From: Miniphocaeibacter sp964345925
GTDB lineage: Bacteria; Bacillota; Clostridia; Tissierellales; Peptoniphilaceae
Length of the DNA: 64,000 nt
Assembly: GCA_964345925.1 (NCBI GenBank)
Contig: CAYFSP010000002.1
Span: 55,444-119,443 of the forward strand
Direction: 5' to 3'
Shown here: positions 25,014 to 33,247 of the stretch, one piece after another
Numbering within the stretch: position 1 is the first letter of the stretch
Layout: the number at the start of each line of letters is the position of its first letter
Made by a program: the position numbers and the translations under genes
Notes under the pieces: model-generated
What the model was told of the DNA's origin: nothing
Database searches by the model: none
The model's input: only the letters and a program-made list of their open reading frames with translations

Positions 25014-26319
25014 TGATCTTTTAATTACATCAATAAAGAATTTATGGCGTAGAAAGGTTAGAACTATTTTAACTGTAATTGGTGTGCTAATTGGTTCCAC
25101 TTCCATTATAATCATGTTGAGTATGGGATTTGCCTTAACAAAGAACAACGATCAGATGTTTGAAGAGATTGGAGGAATGTCAATATTAACGGTTTATCCT
25201 GCTGACAGTTGGAATATGGATAGTTCACAAAATGCCAGTAGCGAGAATTCTGTATTAAACGATATTTCAATAAAAAAATTATCTAAAATAGAAGGCGTCC
25301 AATCAGCAATACCATTTAAAAGTTTTACTGGAGATTCGCCAGGAGTGGTTAAAGGTAAATATATAAGCTATGCACAAATACTTGCAACTGATTTTAAGTA
25401 TTTAGATGAATTAGGATATTCTTTAGAGCAAGGAACTATGCCTACAGGAAAATATGATTTATTAGCTGGTTCAGATATAAGAACTTTTCAAAAATATACT
25501 AATAATAATGTAAGTGAAATAGAAGTAGATTTATTAAATGATAAAATAGAGCTACAGTATCCAATTAACTATGGTGATGAAAATTTGAGTGAAAAACCTA
25601 AAATAAACAAACAGATGAAATTTTCAGGAATACTTAATTCAACAGGAGACGATGTAGGATATTCCGTTTTAATAAGTCTAGATTATTTTGATGAAATAGC
25701 AAAGGAAATGAATAAATACATTACGGATAAAGATCAAAAGATAAATACTACAAACTATTCCAATATAAAGATAAAAATAAATGAAGATGCAGATATGCTT
25801 GAAGTTGAAAATAGTATTAAGGAAGCGGGATTTGTAGTATATTCAAATGCAGAATACTATAATGAGATAAAAAAGAGCACCGATAGTACAAGAAATATGT
25901 TTTTAATAGTAGGTGCTGTGGCATTTATTGTAGCTGTAATAGGAATTGCTAACACTATGATAATGTCGGTTTATGAAAGAACAAAAGAAATTGGAGTTAT
26001 GAAGGTAATAGGAGCTTCTTTAAAGGATATAAGAAATATGTTTTTAATGGAGGCTACCTTTATAGGACTATTTGGAGGAATAATCTCAATAGCTTTTAGC
26101 TACTTAGTATCTTATATACTAAATACCTTTGGAACGGTTCAAGGCAATATGGGTATGTTTATGGGAGAGGAAGAAACGACTATGTTAGTTTCTTACATTC
26201 CAATATGGTTGCCGTTTATAGGAGTGTTATTCTCAACTTTAGTAGGACTTTTATCAGGATATTTACCTTCTAAAAGAGCTACTAAAATATCTGCAATTGA
26301 AGCTATAAGAGATCAATAA
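25003..26319 (+). CDS. ABC transporter permease, MacB/FtsX type
   Basis: The 438-residue protein has an N-terminal helix (about 20-44), a large extracytoplasmic MacB-PCD-like domain (about 45-285), and three C-terminal helices. These lie around 296-318, 345-370 and 395-418, with the ERTKEIGVMKVIGAS motif between the first two. This is the MacB/FtsX arrangement for exporters and mechanotransmitters. The frame is intact, unlike both upstream partners. It overlaps the end of the preceding gene by 11 bases. Substrate unknown. Confidence 0.9.
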   Translation: MKINDLLITSIKNLWRRKVRTILTVIGVLIGSTSIIIMLSMGFALTKNNDQMFEEIGGMSILTVYPADSWNMDSSQNASSENSVLNDISIKKLSKIEGVQSAIPFKSFTGDSPGVVKGKYISYAQILATDFKYLDELGYSLEQGTMPTGKYDLLAGSDIRTFQKYTNNNVSEIEVDLLNDKIELQYPINYGDENLSEKPKINKQMKFSGILNSTGDDVGYSVLISLDYFDEIAKEMNKYITDKDQKINTTNYSNIKIKINEDADMLEVENSIKEAGFVVYSNAEYYNEIKKSTDSTRNMFLIVGAVAFIVAVIGIANTMIMSVYERTKEIGVMKVIGASLKDIRNMFLMEATFIGLFGGIISIAFSYLVSYILNTFGTVQGNMGMFMGEEETTMLVSYIPIWLPFIGVLFSTLVGLLSGYLPSKRATKISAIEAIRDQ

Positions 26320-26324
26320 TAATT

Positions 26325-26356
26325 AAGAAGATATGAATTCATATCTTCTTTTTCTC
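26325..26356. terminator. Terminator after the ABC operon
   Basis: A perfect 26-base palindrome (arms AAGAAGATATGAA and TTCATATCTTCTT) is followed by TTTCTCTTT. Confidence 0.85.
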
Positions 26357-26419
26357 TTTGAATATGGCTGATTTACTTATAATTTAATATATGATAAAAT
26401 TATTTGATGAGGTGTTAGA

Positions 26420-26914
26420 TTGATAATTTTAGGAATAGACCCAGGGATAGCTATTGTAGGTTATGGAATAATAGAGGTTAAAGGTAATGCCATAAAATTA
26501 CTTGAATATGGCTGTATAACCACTTCTTCTAAAAGTTCATTACCAAGTAGGCTATCTTTTATTATGAATGAGATGCGTTCAATAATAGATGAATTCAAAC
26601 CTGATGAAATGGCAATAGAGGAGTTGTTTTTTAATAAAAATGTTAAAACTGCTATGCAAGTTGCTCATGCTAGAGGTGTTGAGATATTAGCTGGAGTAGA
26701 AGCGGGATTAACGGTATATGAATATACTCCTTTGCAGATAAAACAAGGAATTGTTGGATATGGTAGATCTGAAAAGAGACAAGTTCAAGAAATGGTAAAG
26801 ACGATTTTAAATTTAAATGAAATACCAAAGCCAGATGATGCGGCGGATGCAATAGCCGTAGCAATATGCCATTCATTTAGCAATAAATTCAAAGATCTTT
26901 ATAAAATAAAATAG
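26420..26914 (+). CDS. ruvC: Holliday junction resolvase RuvC
   Basis: RuvC cuts Holliday junctions during recombinational repair, working with RuvAB. The 164 residues contain the acidic active site: Asp7 in GIDPG, Glu67 in AIEELFF, and Asp140/Asp143 in DDAADAIA. The basic stretch GYGRSEKRQVQEMV is typical. The start is TTG behind GAGGTG. It leads the six-gene run ruvC-ruvA-ruvB-queA-tgt-yajC. Confidence 0.96.
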   Translation: MIILGIDPGIAIVGYGIIEVKGNAIKLLEYGCITTSSKSSLPSRLSFIMNEMRSIIDEFKPDEMAIEELFFNKNVKTAMQVAHARGVEILAGVEAGLTVYEYTPLQIKQGIVGYGRSEKRQVQEMVKTILNLNEIPKPDDAADAIAVAICHSFSNKFKDLYKIK

Positions 26915-26932
26915 TAGAAAGAGGTAGTAGAT

Positions 26933-27523
26933 TTGTATGCATATATAATAGGCGACATTAAGTCTATATATGATGGTGTAATTATTTTAGAGAATAATGG
27001 AATTGGTTATAAGATTTCAACTTCTCAAACTACAATAAGTGAAATTCACACATATGAAACATATAAAATATATACGGAATACATTCAAAGGGATGATGGT
27101 GTTTATCTGTATGGTTTTAGTACAGAGGAAGAACTTGAAATATTCAATAAATTGATAAAGGTTTCCTCAATTGGACCTAAAGCAGGTATTAGTATTTTAT
27201 CGACAATTTCTGTGAATGATTTAAAATATGCTATTCACAACAACGATATAGACACATTGACAAAAGCACCAGGTATTGGAAAAAAATCTGCTGGTCGTAT
27301 TATATTAGAGCTTAAGGATAAAATAGGAGAGGATTACTTAATGCCTTCTGAATCAACAGAGGTTGTTGTTAACCAAGATAAGGAATTTGCCATTGAAGCA
27401 TTGGTAAACTTAGGCTATATGAAAAATGAAGTGGAAAAAGTTATTGGAAAAATAAATGATAATTCTTTTCAACTTGAGGAGATAATTAAATTGGCTATGA
27501 AAACCTTAGAGAATAAGAGGTGA
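26933..27523 (+). CDS. ruvA: Holliday junction branch migration protein RuvA
   Basis: RuvA binds the four-way junction and loads RuvB. The 196 residues start at TTG behind GAGGTAG. They form an OB fold (about 1-62), a double helix-hairpin-helix region (LIKVSSIGPKAGISIL and KAPGIGKKSAGRIILELKD) and the small C-terminal domain that contacts RuvB (about 145-196). It is 18 bases after ruvC and four bases before ruvB. Confidence 0.96.
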   Translation: MYAYIIGDIKSIYDGVIILENNGIGYKISTSQTTISEIHTYETYKIYTEYIQRDDGVYLYGFSTEEELEIFNKLIKVSSIGPKAGISILSTISVNDLKYAIHNNDIDTLTKAPGIGKKSAGRIILELKDKIGEDYLMPSESTEVVVNQDKEFAIEALVNLGYMKNEVEKVIGKINDNSFQLEEIIKLAMKTLENKR

Positions 27524-27527
27524 TTAA

Positions 27528-28538
27528 ATGGAAGATGCTAATGAAAGAATTGTTGGGGGAAGTTACTCTAAACTAGATGAAGGCATAGAGTTTACTCTTA
27601 GGCCTAAGTGGATGAGCGAATATATTGGCCAAGAAAAAGTAAAAAAGAAACTTGATATATTTATAAAAGCGGCAAAGGAAAGAGAAGAGGCTTTGGATCA
27701 TGTTTTATTATATGGACCACCAGGACTTGGAAAAACAACCCTTGCAAATATTATTGCAAATGAAATGGGTGTAAATTTACGTATTACAAGTGGACCAGCA
27801 ATTGAAAAACCAAGTGATCTTGCAAGTATTTTAACTAATTTAGGTAAGGATGATGTGCTTTTCATTGATGAAATACACAGAATAAATAGATCTGTAGAGG
27901 AAATATTATATCCGGCAATGGAAGATCATGCCTTGGATATTATAATAGGTAAAGGACCTTCTGCAAGATCTTTAAGAATAGACTTGGAAGAGTTTACATT
28001 AATTGGTGCAACTACAAGATCAGGTCAGCTAACATCACCATTAAGAGATAGATTTGGCGTTATGTTGAATTTGGAACTATACAACACAGAGGATTTAGCA
28101 AGTATAGTTAAGCGTTCTGCATCTGTGCTAAATGTTGCAATAGATGATTTTGGTGCCAGGGAAATAGCTAGAAGAAGTAGAGGTACACCAAGGATTGCAA
28201 ATAGGCTTTTAAAAAGGGTAAGGGACTATGCACAGGTAAAACATGACGGAAATATTGTTGAAGATATTGCTAAAGATGGTTTAAATCTTCTCGAAATAGA
28301 TGGACTTGGCCTTGATAGCGTAGATAGAAAAATAATTAAAACATTGATTGAGAACTTTGGAGGAGGACCAGTTGGAGTTGATACTATTGCAGCATCAACA
28401 GGTGAGGAGAGAATAACGATAGAGGATGTTTATGAACCTTATTTATTACAGTTAGGATTTATTAACAGAACTTCAAGAGGAAGAATTGTTACTCCAAAGG
28501 CATATGATCATTTTGGAATAGAATATAATGTAAAATAG
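27528..28538 (+). CDS. ruvB: Holliday junction helicase RuvB
   Basis: This AAA+ motor drives branch migration. The 336 residues have the N-terminal RPKWMSEYIGQ motif, Walker A YGPPGLGKTTLA (about 63-74), Walker B FIDEIHR (about 113-119), sensor 1 LIGATTR, the arginine-finger region PLRDRFG and the C-terminal winged helix. RBS AGAGGTG. Full length and unremarkable. Confidence 0.97.
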   Translation: MEDANERIVGGSYSKLDEGIEFTLRPKWMSEYIGQEKVKKKLDIFIKAAKEREEALDHVLLYGPPGLGKTTLANIIANEMGVNLRITSGPAIEKPSDLASILTNLGKDDVLFIDEIHRINRSVEEILYPAMEDHALDIIIGKGPSARSLRIDLEEFTLIGATTRSGQLTSPLRDRFGVMLNLELYNTEDLASIVKRSASVLNVAIDDFGAREIARRSRGTPRIANRLLKRVRDYAQVKHDGNIVEDIAKDGLNLLEIDGLGLDSVDRKIIKTLIENFGGGPVGVDTIAASTGEERITIEDVYEPYLLQLGFINRTSRGRIVTPKAYDHFGIEYNVK

Positions 28539-28546
28539 AGGTAATT

Positions 28547-29584
28547 TTGAAAACGGACGATTTTGATTTTGAATTAGATGAAGAGCTTATAGCTCAATAT
28601 CCCATAAAGGATAGGGATCAATCAAAACTATTGGTAATGGGAAGGAGCTCAGGGGAAATATCCCATGGACATTTCTATGACATAATAGATTATTTAAATA
28701 AAGATGATGTATTGGTTTTAAACAATACAAGGGTTCTACCAGCTAGACTGTTTGGCAATAGGCCCGGAAAAAATGAAAAGATAGAAGTTTTACTATTGAA
28801 GAAAACGGAAGAAAACTGTTGGGAATGTTTAGTTAAACCTGGTAAAAAGATGAAAGTTGATTCCGAGGTAGAATTTGGAAATGGTAAATTAATTGGAAAA
28901 GTTTTAGAAATTAAGGAAGACGGTTCAAGAATAATAAAATTCAAATATGACGGAATATTTGAAGAGGTGTTAAATGAACTTGGAACAATGCCATTGCCAC
29001 ATTATATTAAAGGAAAACTGGAAGATAAGGAAAGGTACCAGACAGTTTATTCTAAGCATAATGGATCTGCAGCTGCTCCAACAGCAGGACTTCACTTTAC
29101 TAAGGAACTATTGAAAGAAATAGAGGATAAGGGTGTAAAAATTGCATATGTAACATTACATGTAGGTCTAGGTACATTTAGACCGGTTAAGGTAGATGAT
29201 GTAAAAGACCATTTAATGCATTCAGAATACTATAATATTTCTGAAGAAAGTGCTAGAATAATAAATAGTGGAATAGAAAATAATGGTAATATAATTGCCG
29301 TAGGAACAACATCTATAAGAACGTTGGAAACAGTAGCAAGGGATAATGGAAAGATAATTCCTACAAGTGGATGGACAGATATTTTTATATACCCAGGATT
29401 TGAATTTCAGGTTGTAGATAGTTTAATTACAAATTTCCATTTACCGAAATCAACACTTATGATGTTAGTATCAGCATTCTCATCAAAGGAGAATATTATG
29501 AATGCATATAGTAAAGCAATAGAGAATAAATATAGATTCTTTAGCTTTGGAGATGCAATGTTTATTAAAAGGGAAAGCAAATGA
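28547..29584 (+). CDS. queA: QueA, tRNA preQ1 ribosyltransferase-isomerase
   Basis: QueA transfers and rearranges the ribose of S-adenosylmethionine onto preQ1 in tRNA, making epoxyqueuosine. The 345 residues start at TTG after AGAGGTAA. Family motifs are LIAQYP, LNNTRVLPARLFG, GSAAAPTAGLHFT (about 172-184), HVGLGTFRPV and TNFHLPKSTLMMLV. Its TGA overlaps the tgt ATG, so the two queuosine steps are coupled. Confidence 0.96.
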   Translation: MKTDDFDFELDEELIAQYPIKDRDQSKLLVMGRSSGEISHGHFYDIIDYLNKDDVLVLNNTRVLPARLFGNRPGKNEKIEVLLLKKTEENCWECLVKPGKKMKVDSEVEFGNGKLIGKVLEIKEDGSRIIKFKYDGIFEEVLNELGTMPLPHYIKGKLEDKERYQTVYSKHNGSAAAPTAGLHFTKELLKEIEDKGVKIAYVTLHVGLGTFRPVKVDDVKDHLMHSEYYNISEESARIINSGIENNGNIIAVGTTSIRTLETVARDNGKIIPTSGWTDIFIYPGFEFQVVDSLITNFHLPKSTLMMLVSAFSSKENIMNAYSKAIENKYRFFSFGDAMFIKRESK

Positions 29585-30702
29585 TTAAATATACATTAGA
29601 AAAAAAATCTAGCGATTCAAATGCTAGATTAGGATATATTGACACACCACATGGAAGAATAGAAACTCCAATATTTATGCCGGTTGGAACAAGAGGAACT
29701 GTGAAAACAATGACATCCCATGAATTGTATGATATAAATGCCCAAATAATACTTGGTAATACATATCATCTTTACTTGAGACCAGGTCAAGAGATATTAA
29801 GAGAAGCTGGTGGACTTCATAAACTCATGAATTGGGATAGGCCAATATTAACTGATAGTGGTGGATTTCAAGTGTTCAGTTTAAATGAAAATAGAAAGAT
29901 TACTGAAGAAGGCGTTGAGTTTAAATCCCATATAGATGGATCAAGACATTTTATTTCCCCAGAAAAATCCATGGAGATACAAAATGATATAGGTTCTGAT
30001 ATAATAATGGCCTTTGACGAATGTGCACCATATCCAGCGGAAAAGGAATATATAGAAAAATCTATGCACAGAACATTAAGATGGCTTAAACGTTGTAAGG
30101 ATTATCACAAAAATACCGATAGACAAAGTCTTTTTGGAATAGTTCAAGGTGGAATGTACAAGGATTTAAGGGAGTACAGTGCCAAGGCAACAGTGGATAT
30201 AGATTTACCAGGATATGCTATAGGTGGACTTTCAGTCGGTGAACCTAGAGATATTATGATTGAATACTTAAATCATACAATACAATTTTTACCAGAGGAT
30301 AAACCTAGATATTTAATGGGAGTAGGAACGCCGGATTATTTATTTGAAGCTGTAGAGGCTGGAATTGATATGGCTGACTGTGTACTTCCAACTAGAATAG
30401 CAAGAAATGGTACTGCATTAACATCTAGAGGAAAACTAGTAGTTAGAAATGCAAAGTATGCAAAGGACTTTCGTCCATTAGATGAGGAATGTGATTGTTA
30501 TGCATGTAAAAATTATAGTAGAGCTTATATAAGACATTTGGTAAATGTAGATGAAATATTAGGAGCTAGACTATTGACAATTCACAATTTATCATTTTTA
30601 ATAAATATGATGGATAAAATTCGTCAGTCTATAAGAGAAGACAGATTTTTAGACTATAAATTAGAATTTTATGAAAAATTTGGTTATAATTACCATAAAT
30701 AA
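29581..30702 (+). CDS. tgt: tRNA-guanine transglycosylase
   Basis: Tgt swaps guanine 34 in GUN anticodons for preQ1. The 373 residues show GNTYHLYLRPG, the first catalytic Asp in LTDSGGFQVFSL (about 90-101), the nucleophile Asp in DMADCVLPTRIARNG, and the zinc site CDCYAC with a following His. Start codon ATG overlaps the queA stop. Confidence 0.97.
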   Translation: MIKYTLEKKSSDSNARLGYIDTPHGRIETPIFMPVGTRGTVKTMTSHELYDINAQIILGNTYHLYLRPGQEILREAGGLHKLMNWDRPILTDSGGFQVFSLNENRKITEEGVEFKSHIDGSRHFISPEKSMEIQNDIGSDIIMAFDECAPYPAEKEYIEKSMHRTLRWLKRCKDYHKNTDRQSLFGIVQGGMYKDLREYSAKATVDIDLPGYAIGGLSVGEPRDIMIEYLNHTIQFLPEDKPRYLMGVGTPDYLFEAVEAGIDMADCVLPTRIARNGTALTSRGKLVVRNAKYAKDFRPLDEECDCYACKNYSRAYIRHLVNVDEILGARLLTIHNLSFLINMMDKIRQSIREDRFLDYKLEFYEKFGYNYHK

Positions 30703-30716
30703 GAGAGGTGAAAAGA

Positions 30717-31046
30717 ATGCCAGGTACACCATATGCTTCATTGATTTTTTTAGCTGTAATGATTGGAGGAATGTACTTCCTAATGATTAGACCACAACAA
30801 AAAAGAGATAAAGCTGTAAGAGAGATGAGAAATAACATTAAAGTTGGTGATAATATTATTACTATAGGAGGAATCAAAGGCAAGATTTTAAAAGTTGGAG
30901 ATGACTATGTAATAATTGAAACATCAAACGCCAAAACTAAAATGGAATTTGTTAAATCAGCAATAGGTACAGTAGTAAGAGATGAATCAGATTACGAAGA
31001 AGCTGATGAAGACGAAGAAGATGAAATAGAAGAAGACGAAGAATAA
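30717..31046 (+). CDS. yajC: Preprotein translocase subunit YajC
   Basis: A small membrane protein associated with the SecDF part of the Sec translocon. One N-terminal helix (about 8-24) is followed by the motif MIRPQQKRDKAVREM, a beta-rich domain with GDNIITIGGIKGKI, and an unusually acidic tail of Asp/Glu over the last 20 residues. A GTG nine bases upstream is in frame, but GAGAGGTG itself is the binding site for the ATG chosen. It closes the ruv-que run; secD/secF are not in the window. Confidence 0.9.
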   Translation: MPGTPYASLIFLAVMIGGMYFLMIRPQQKRDKAVREMRNNIKVGDNIITIGGIKGKILKVGDDYVIIETSNAKTKMEFVKSAIGTVVRDESDYEEADEDEEDEIEEDEE

Positions 31047-31061
31047 AATAAGTAAATTAGT

Positions 31062-31100
31062 AAAATATTTGATATAAATGTCAAATATTTTATTTTTTTT
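31062..31100 (+). terminator. Terminator after yajC
   Basis: AAAATATTTGA pairs with TCAAATATTTT around TATAAATG, followed by eight T after one A. Confidence 0.8.
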
Positions 31101-31270
31101 AAAGCATAGTCGAAATCTCTGATTTCGTAACATGTCTTATGCAATCTGCTCCTCAAGAACTAATTGATTGGAAGGAACAGTCTGCAAAAGTTTGTTTTAT
31201 AAATAAACTGTCTAAGATGTATCGTATTCAAAGAGTATAATAAAAAATATAGATATAAGATATAGTAGTA
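31101..31270 (+). other. Intergenic stretch with a 33-codon ORF and a small hairpin, unexplained
   Basis: Between yajC and recJ lie 380 bases without a recognised gene. This part is less AT-rich than its surroundings. It holds a perfect 7-base hairpin CGAAATC-TCT-GATTTCG (31111-31127). An ORF from 31139 to 31240 reads MQSAPQELIDWKEQSAKV and ends INKLSKMYRIQRV; its frame is open back to 31103. No ribosome binding site stands before its ATG. It may be a gene remnant or an RNA; I do not recognise it. Confidence 0.35.
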
Positions 31271-31281
31271 ATAATTAATTT

Positions 31282-31309
31282 AAAGACCTGATAATAGATT
31301 AGGTCTTTT
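31282..31309 (+). terminator. Possible terminator upstream of recJ
   Basis: AAAGACCT pairs with AGGTCTTT around an 11-base loop, followed by a short T-run. It has no obvious gene to end, which hints at a transcript from the preceding stretch. The sequence from 31310 to 31427 is AT-rich and shows only a plausible binding site before recJ. Confidence 0.55.
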
Positions 31310-31427
31310 GATATAATAATAATTATTGATTAATTAAAGATATTGTAAGAAAATGTTAAATAAATATTAAATAAGTTAGAAAATATCCAGATAATAAAAT
31401 ATTATAAGGTTAATATAAAGGTGAAAT

Positions 31428-33149
31428 ATGAGTAAATGGTTTTTAAAGGGAAATAAACAGGATTATAGAGCTATAAGTAAAAAATATAATATTAACCCAA
31501 TTATCTCTAAAATTCTTGTAAATAGAAATATTGATGAAAATGATATGAAAAAATTTTTAAATCCAACATTTGAAAACTCAGTTCATGATCCATTTTTAAT
31601 GAAGGATATGGATAAAGCTGTAAATATGATTATAGAGTCAATAGATAAATATGAACATATTAGAATTGTTGGAGATTATGATCAAGACGGAAACTCGGCT
31701 ACAATGACTTTAATGGATGGAATTATGATTTATAATGAAAATATATCATATGCAATTCCTCATAGAGTTGATGATGGCTATGGCATTTCAAAAAGAATTG
31801 TAGATGCTGCATTTGAAGAAAATGTGGATTTAATAATTACTTGTGATAATGGAATAACATCTTTTGATGTTATTGAATATGCCAAATCAAAAGGAATTAA
31901 AGTCATAGTTACAGATCATCATCAAGTAAAAAATGAAAATGGAATTGATATTTTACCAATGGCTGATGCTGTTTTAAATCCTAATAGAATGGATTGTGAA
32001 TATCCGTTTAAAAAGCTTTGTGGAGCAGGAGTTGCATTTAAATTAATTCAAGGTTTATTTGAAAGACTAGATGGTGATAGGGAATACTTACTAGATCTAT
32101 TGGAATATGTTGCTATGGGAACTATATGTGATATTGTGGATTTAGTCGATGAAAATAGATATATTGTAATTGAGGGTCTAAAGAGAATAAACAATACAGA
32201 GAATTATGGTATGCAATGTTTAATTAGGGAAACTGGACTTAAGACAGAAGTTAATGCTTATTCTATAGGATTTATTATTGGTCCTTGTATAAATGCAGCT
32301 GGTAGACTGGAATCAGCAACTTTGGGAATTGAATTATTCCTCGAAGAGAATATGACTAAAGTTGAAGAAATTGCAAAAAAACTTGTAGATTTAAACAATG
32401 AAAGAAAAGAATTAACAAAAGAAGGATTGGAAAAAGTTGATAAGACGATAATTCAAAATAATTTAGACGATAATAAAGTAATAGTTGTAAAAGAAAAAAG
32501 CATTCACGAAAGCCTTGCAGGTATTATTGCAGGAAAGATTAAAGAAAAATATTATAAGCCAACAATTGTATTCACTTCCTCTAAAGAAGATGGACTATTA
32601 AAAGGGTCTGGAAGAAGTATTGAAGAGTATAATATGTTTGAAGGCATAGATGAATTCAAGGACATGTTGAATTCCTTTGGAGGTCATCCAATGGCGGCAG
32701 GTCTATCGATAAAAGAGGACAAAATGGACGAATTTAGAGATAATCTAAATAATTCTGCAAATCTATCAGAAGATGATTTAACACCAAAAATATACTTGGA
32801 TACTCAACTCTATGCAAATGAATTAACATTTGATATTATCGATGAGATAAATTTTTTAGAACCTTTTGGAAAAGGAAATAGCAAACCAGTATTTGGAGAT
32901 AAGAATATAATTGTTGAAAAATATAATATTATTGGTAAAAATAAAAATGTTTTAAAATTTGACTTCAATATTCGAAATAGGATAATGGAAGGTATCTATT
33001 TTGGTGATGTTGATAGTATGAAAGATTATATTGATAATAAATTTGAAAGTTTTGACGATGTAAAAAAACTGGATATTGTATACTATCCAAATATCAATGA
33101 ATTTAACAATAAAAAAAATATACAATTGATTATTAAAGATATAAGATAG
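31428..33149 (+). CDS. recJ: Single-stranded-DNA-specific exonuclease RecJ
   Basis: RecJ degrades single-stranded DNA 5' to 3' in recombination and mismatch repair. The 573 residues have the DHH-family metal motifs GDYDQDGNSAT (about 84-94), ITCDNGIT, VTDHHQV (about 163-169) and a DIVDL segment. The DHHA1 part carries GPCINAAGRLESA, GRSIEEYNMFEG and SFGGHPMAAGLSI. Motif I reads DQDGNS where DVDGIT is more usual. The length is near that of E. coli RecJ and lacks the long C-terminal extension of Bacillus RecJ. Confidence 0.92.
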   Translation: MSKWFLKGNKQDYRAISKKYNINPIISKILVNRNIDENDMKKFLNPTFENSVHDPFLMKDMDKAVNMIIESIDKYEHIRIVGDYDQDGNSATMTLMDGIMIYNENISYAIPHRVDDGYGISKRIVDAAFEENVDLIITCDNGITSFDVIEYAKSKGIKVIVTDHHQVKNENGIDILPMADAVLNPNRMDCEYPFKKLCGAGVAFKLIQGLFERLDGDREYLLDLLEYVAMGTICDIVDLVDENRYIVIEGLKRINNTENYGMQCLIRETGLKTEVNAYSIGFIIGPCINAAGRLESATLGIELFLEENMTKVEEIAKKLVDLNNERKELTKEGLEKVDKTIIQNNLDDNKVIVVKEKSIHESLAGIIAGKIKEKYYKPTIVFTSSKEDGLLKGSGRSIEEYNMFEGIDEFKDMLNSFGGHPMAAGLSIKEDKMDEFRDNLNNSANLSEDDLTPKIYLDTQLYANELTFDIIDEINFLEPFGKGNSKPVFGDKNIIVEKYNIIGKNKNVLKFDFNIRNRIMEGIYFGDVDSMKDYIDNKFESFDDVKKLDIVYYPNINEFNNKKNIQLIIKDIR

Positions 33150-33176
33150 ATATATTTTTATTAAAATATATGTTAA

Positions 33177-33205
33177 TTGTAGAGATAAATAATATATGAT
33201 AAAAT
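33177..33205 (+). promoter_or_regulatory. Likely promoter for rel
   Basis: TTGTAG and TAAAAT are separated by 17 bases, about 43 bases before the rel start. Confidence 0.5.
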
Positions 33206-33247
33206 TGAAGAATATTTATAGAGAATTTATATTGGAGGTGTATAAAT

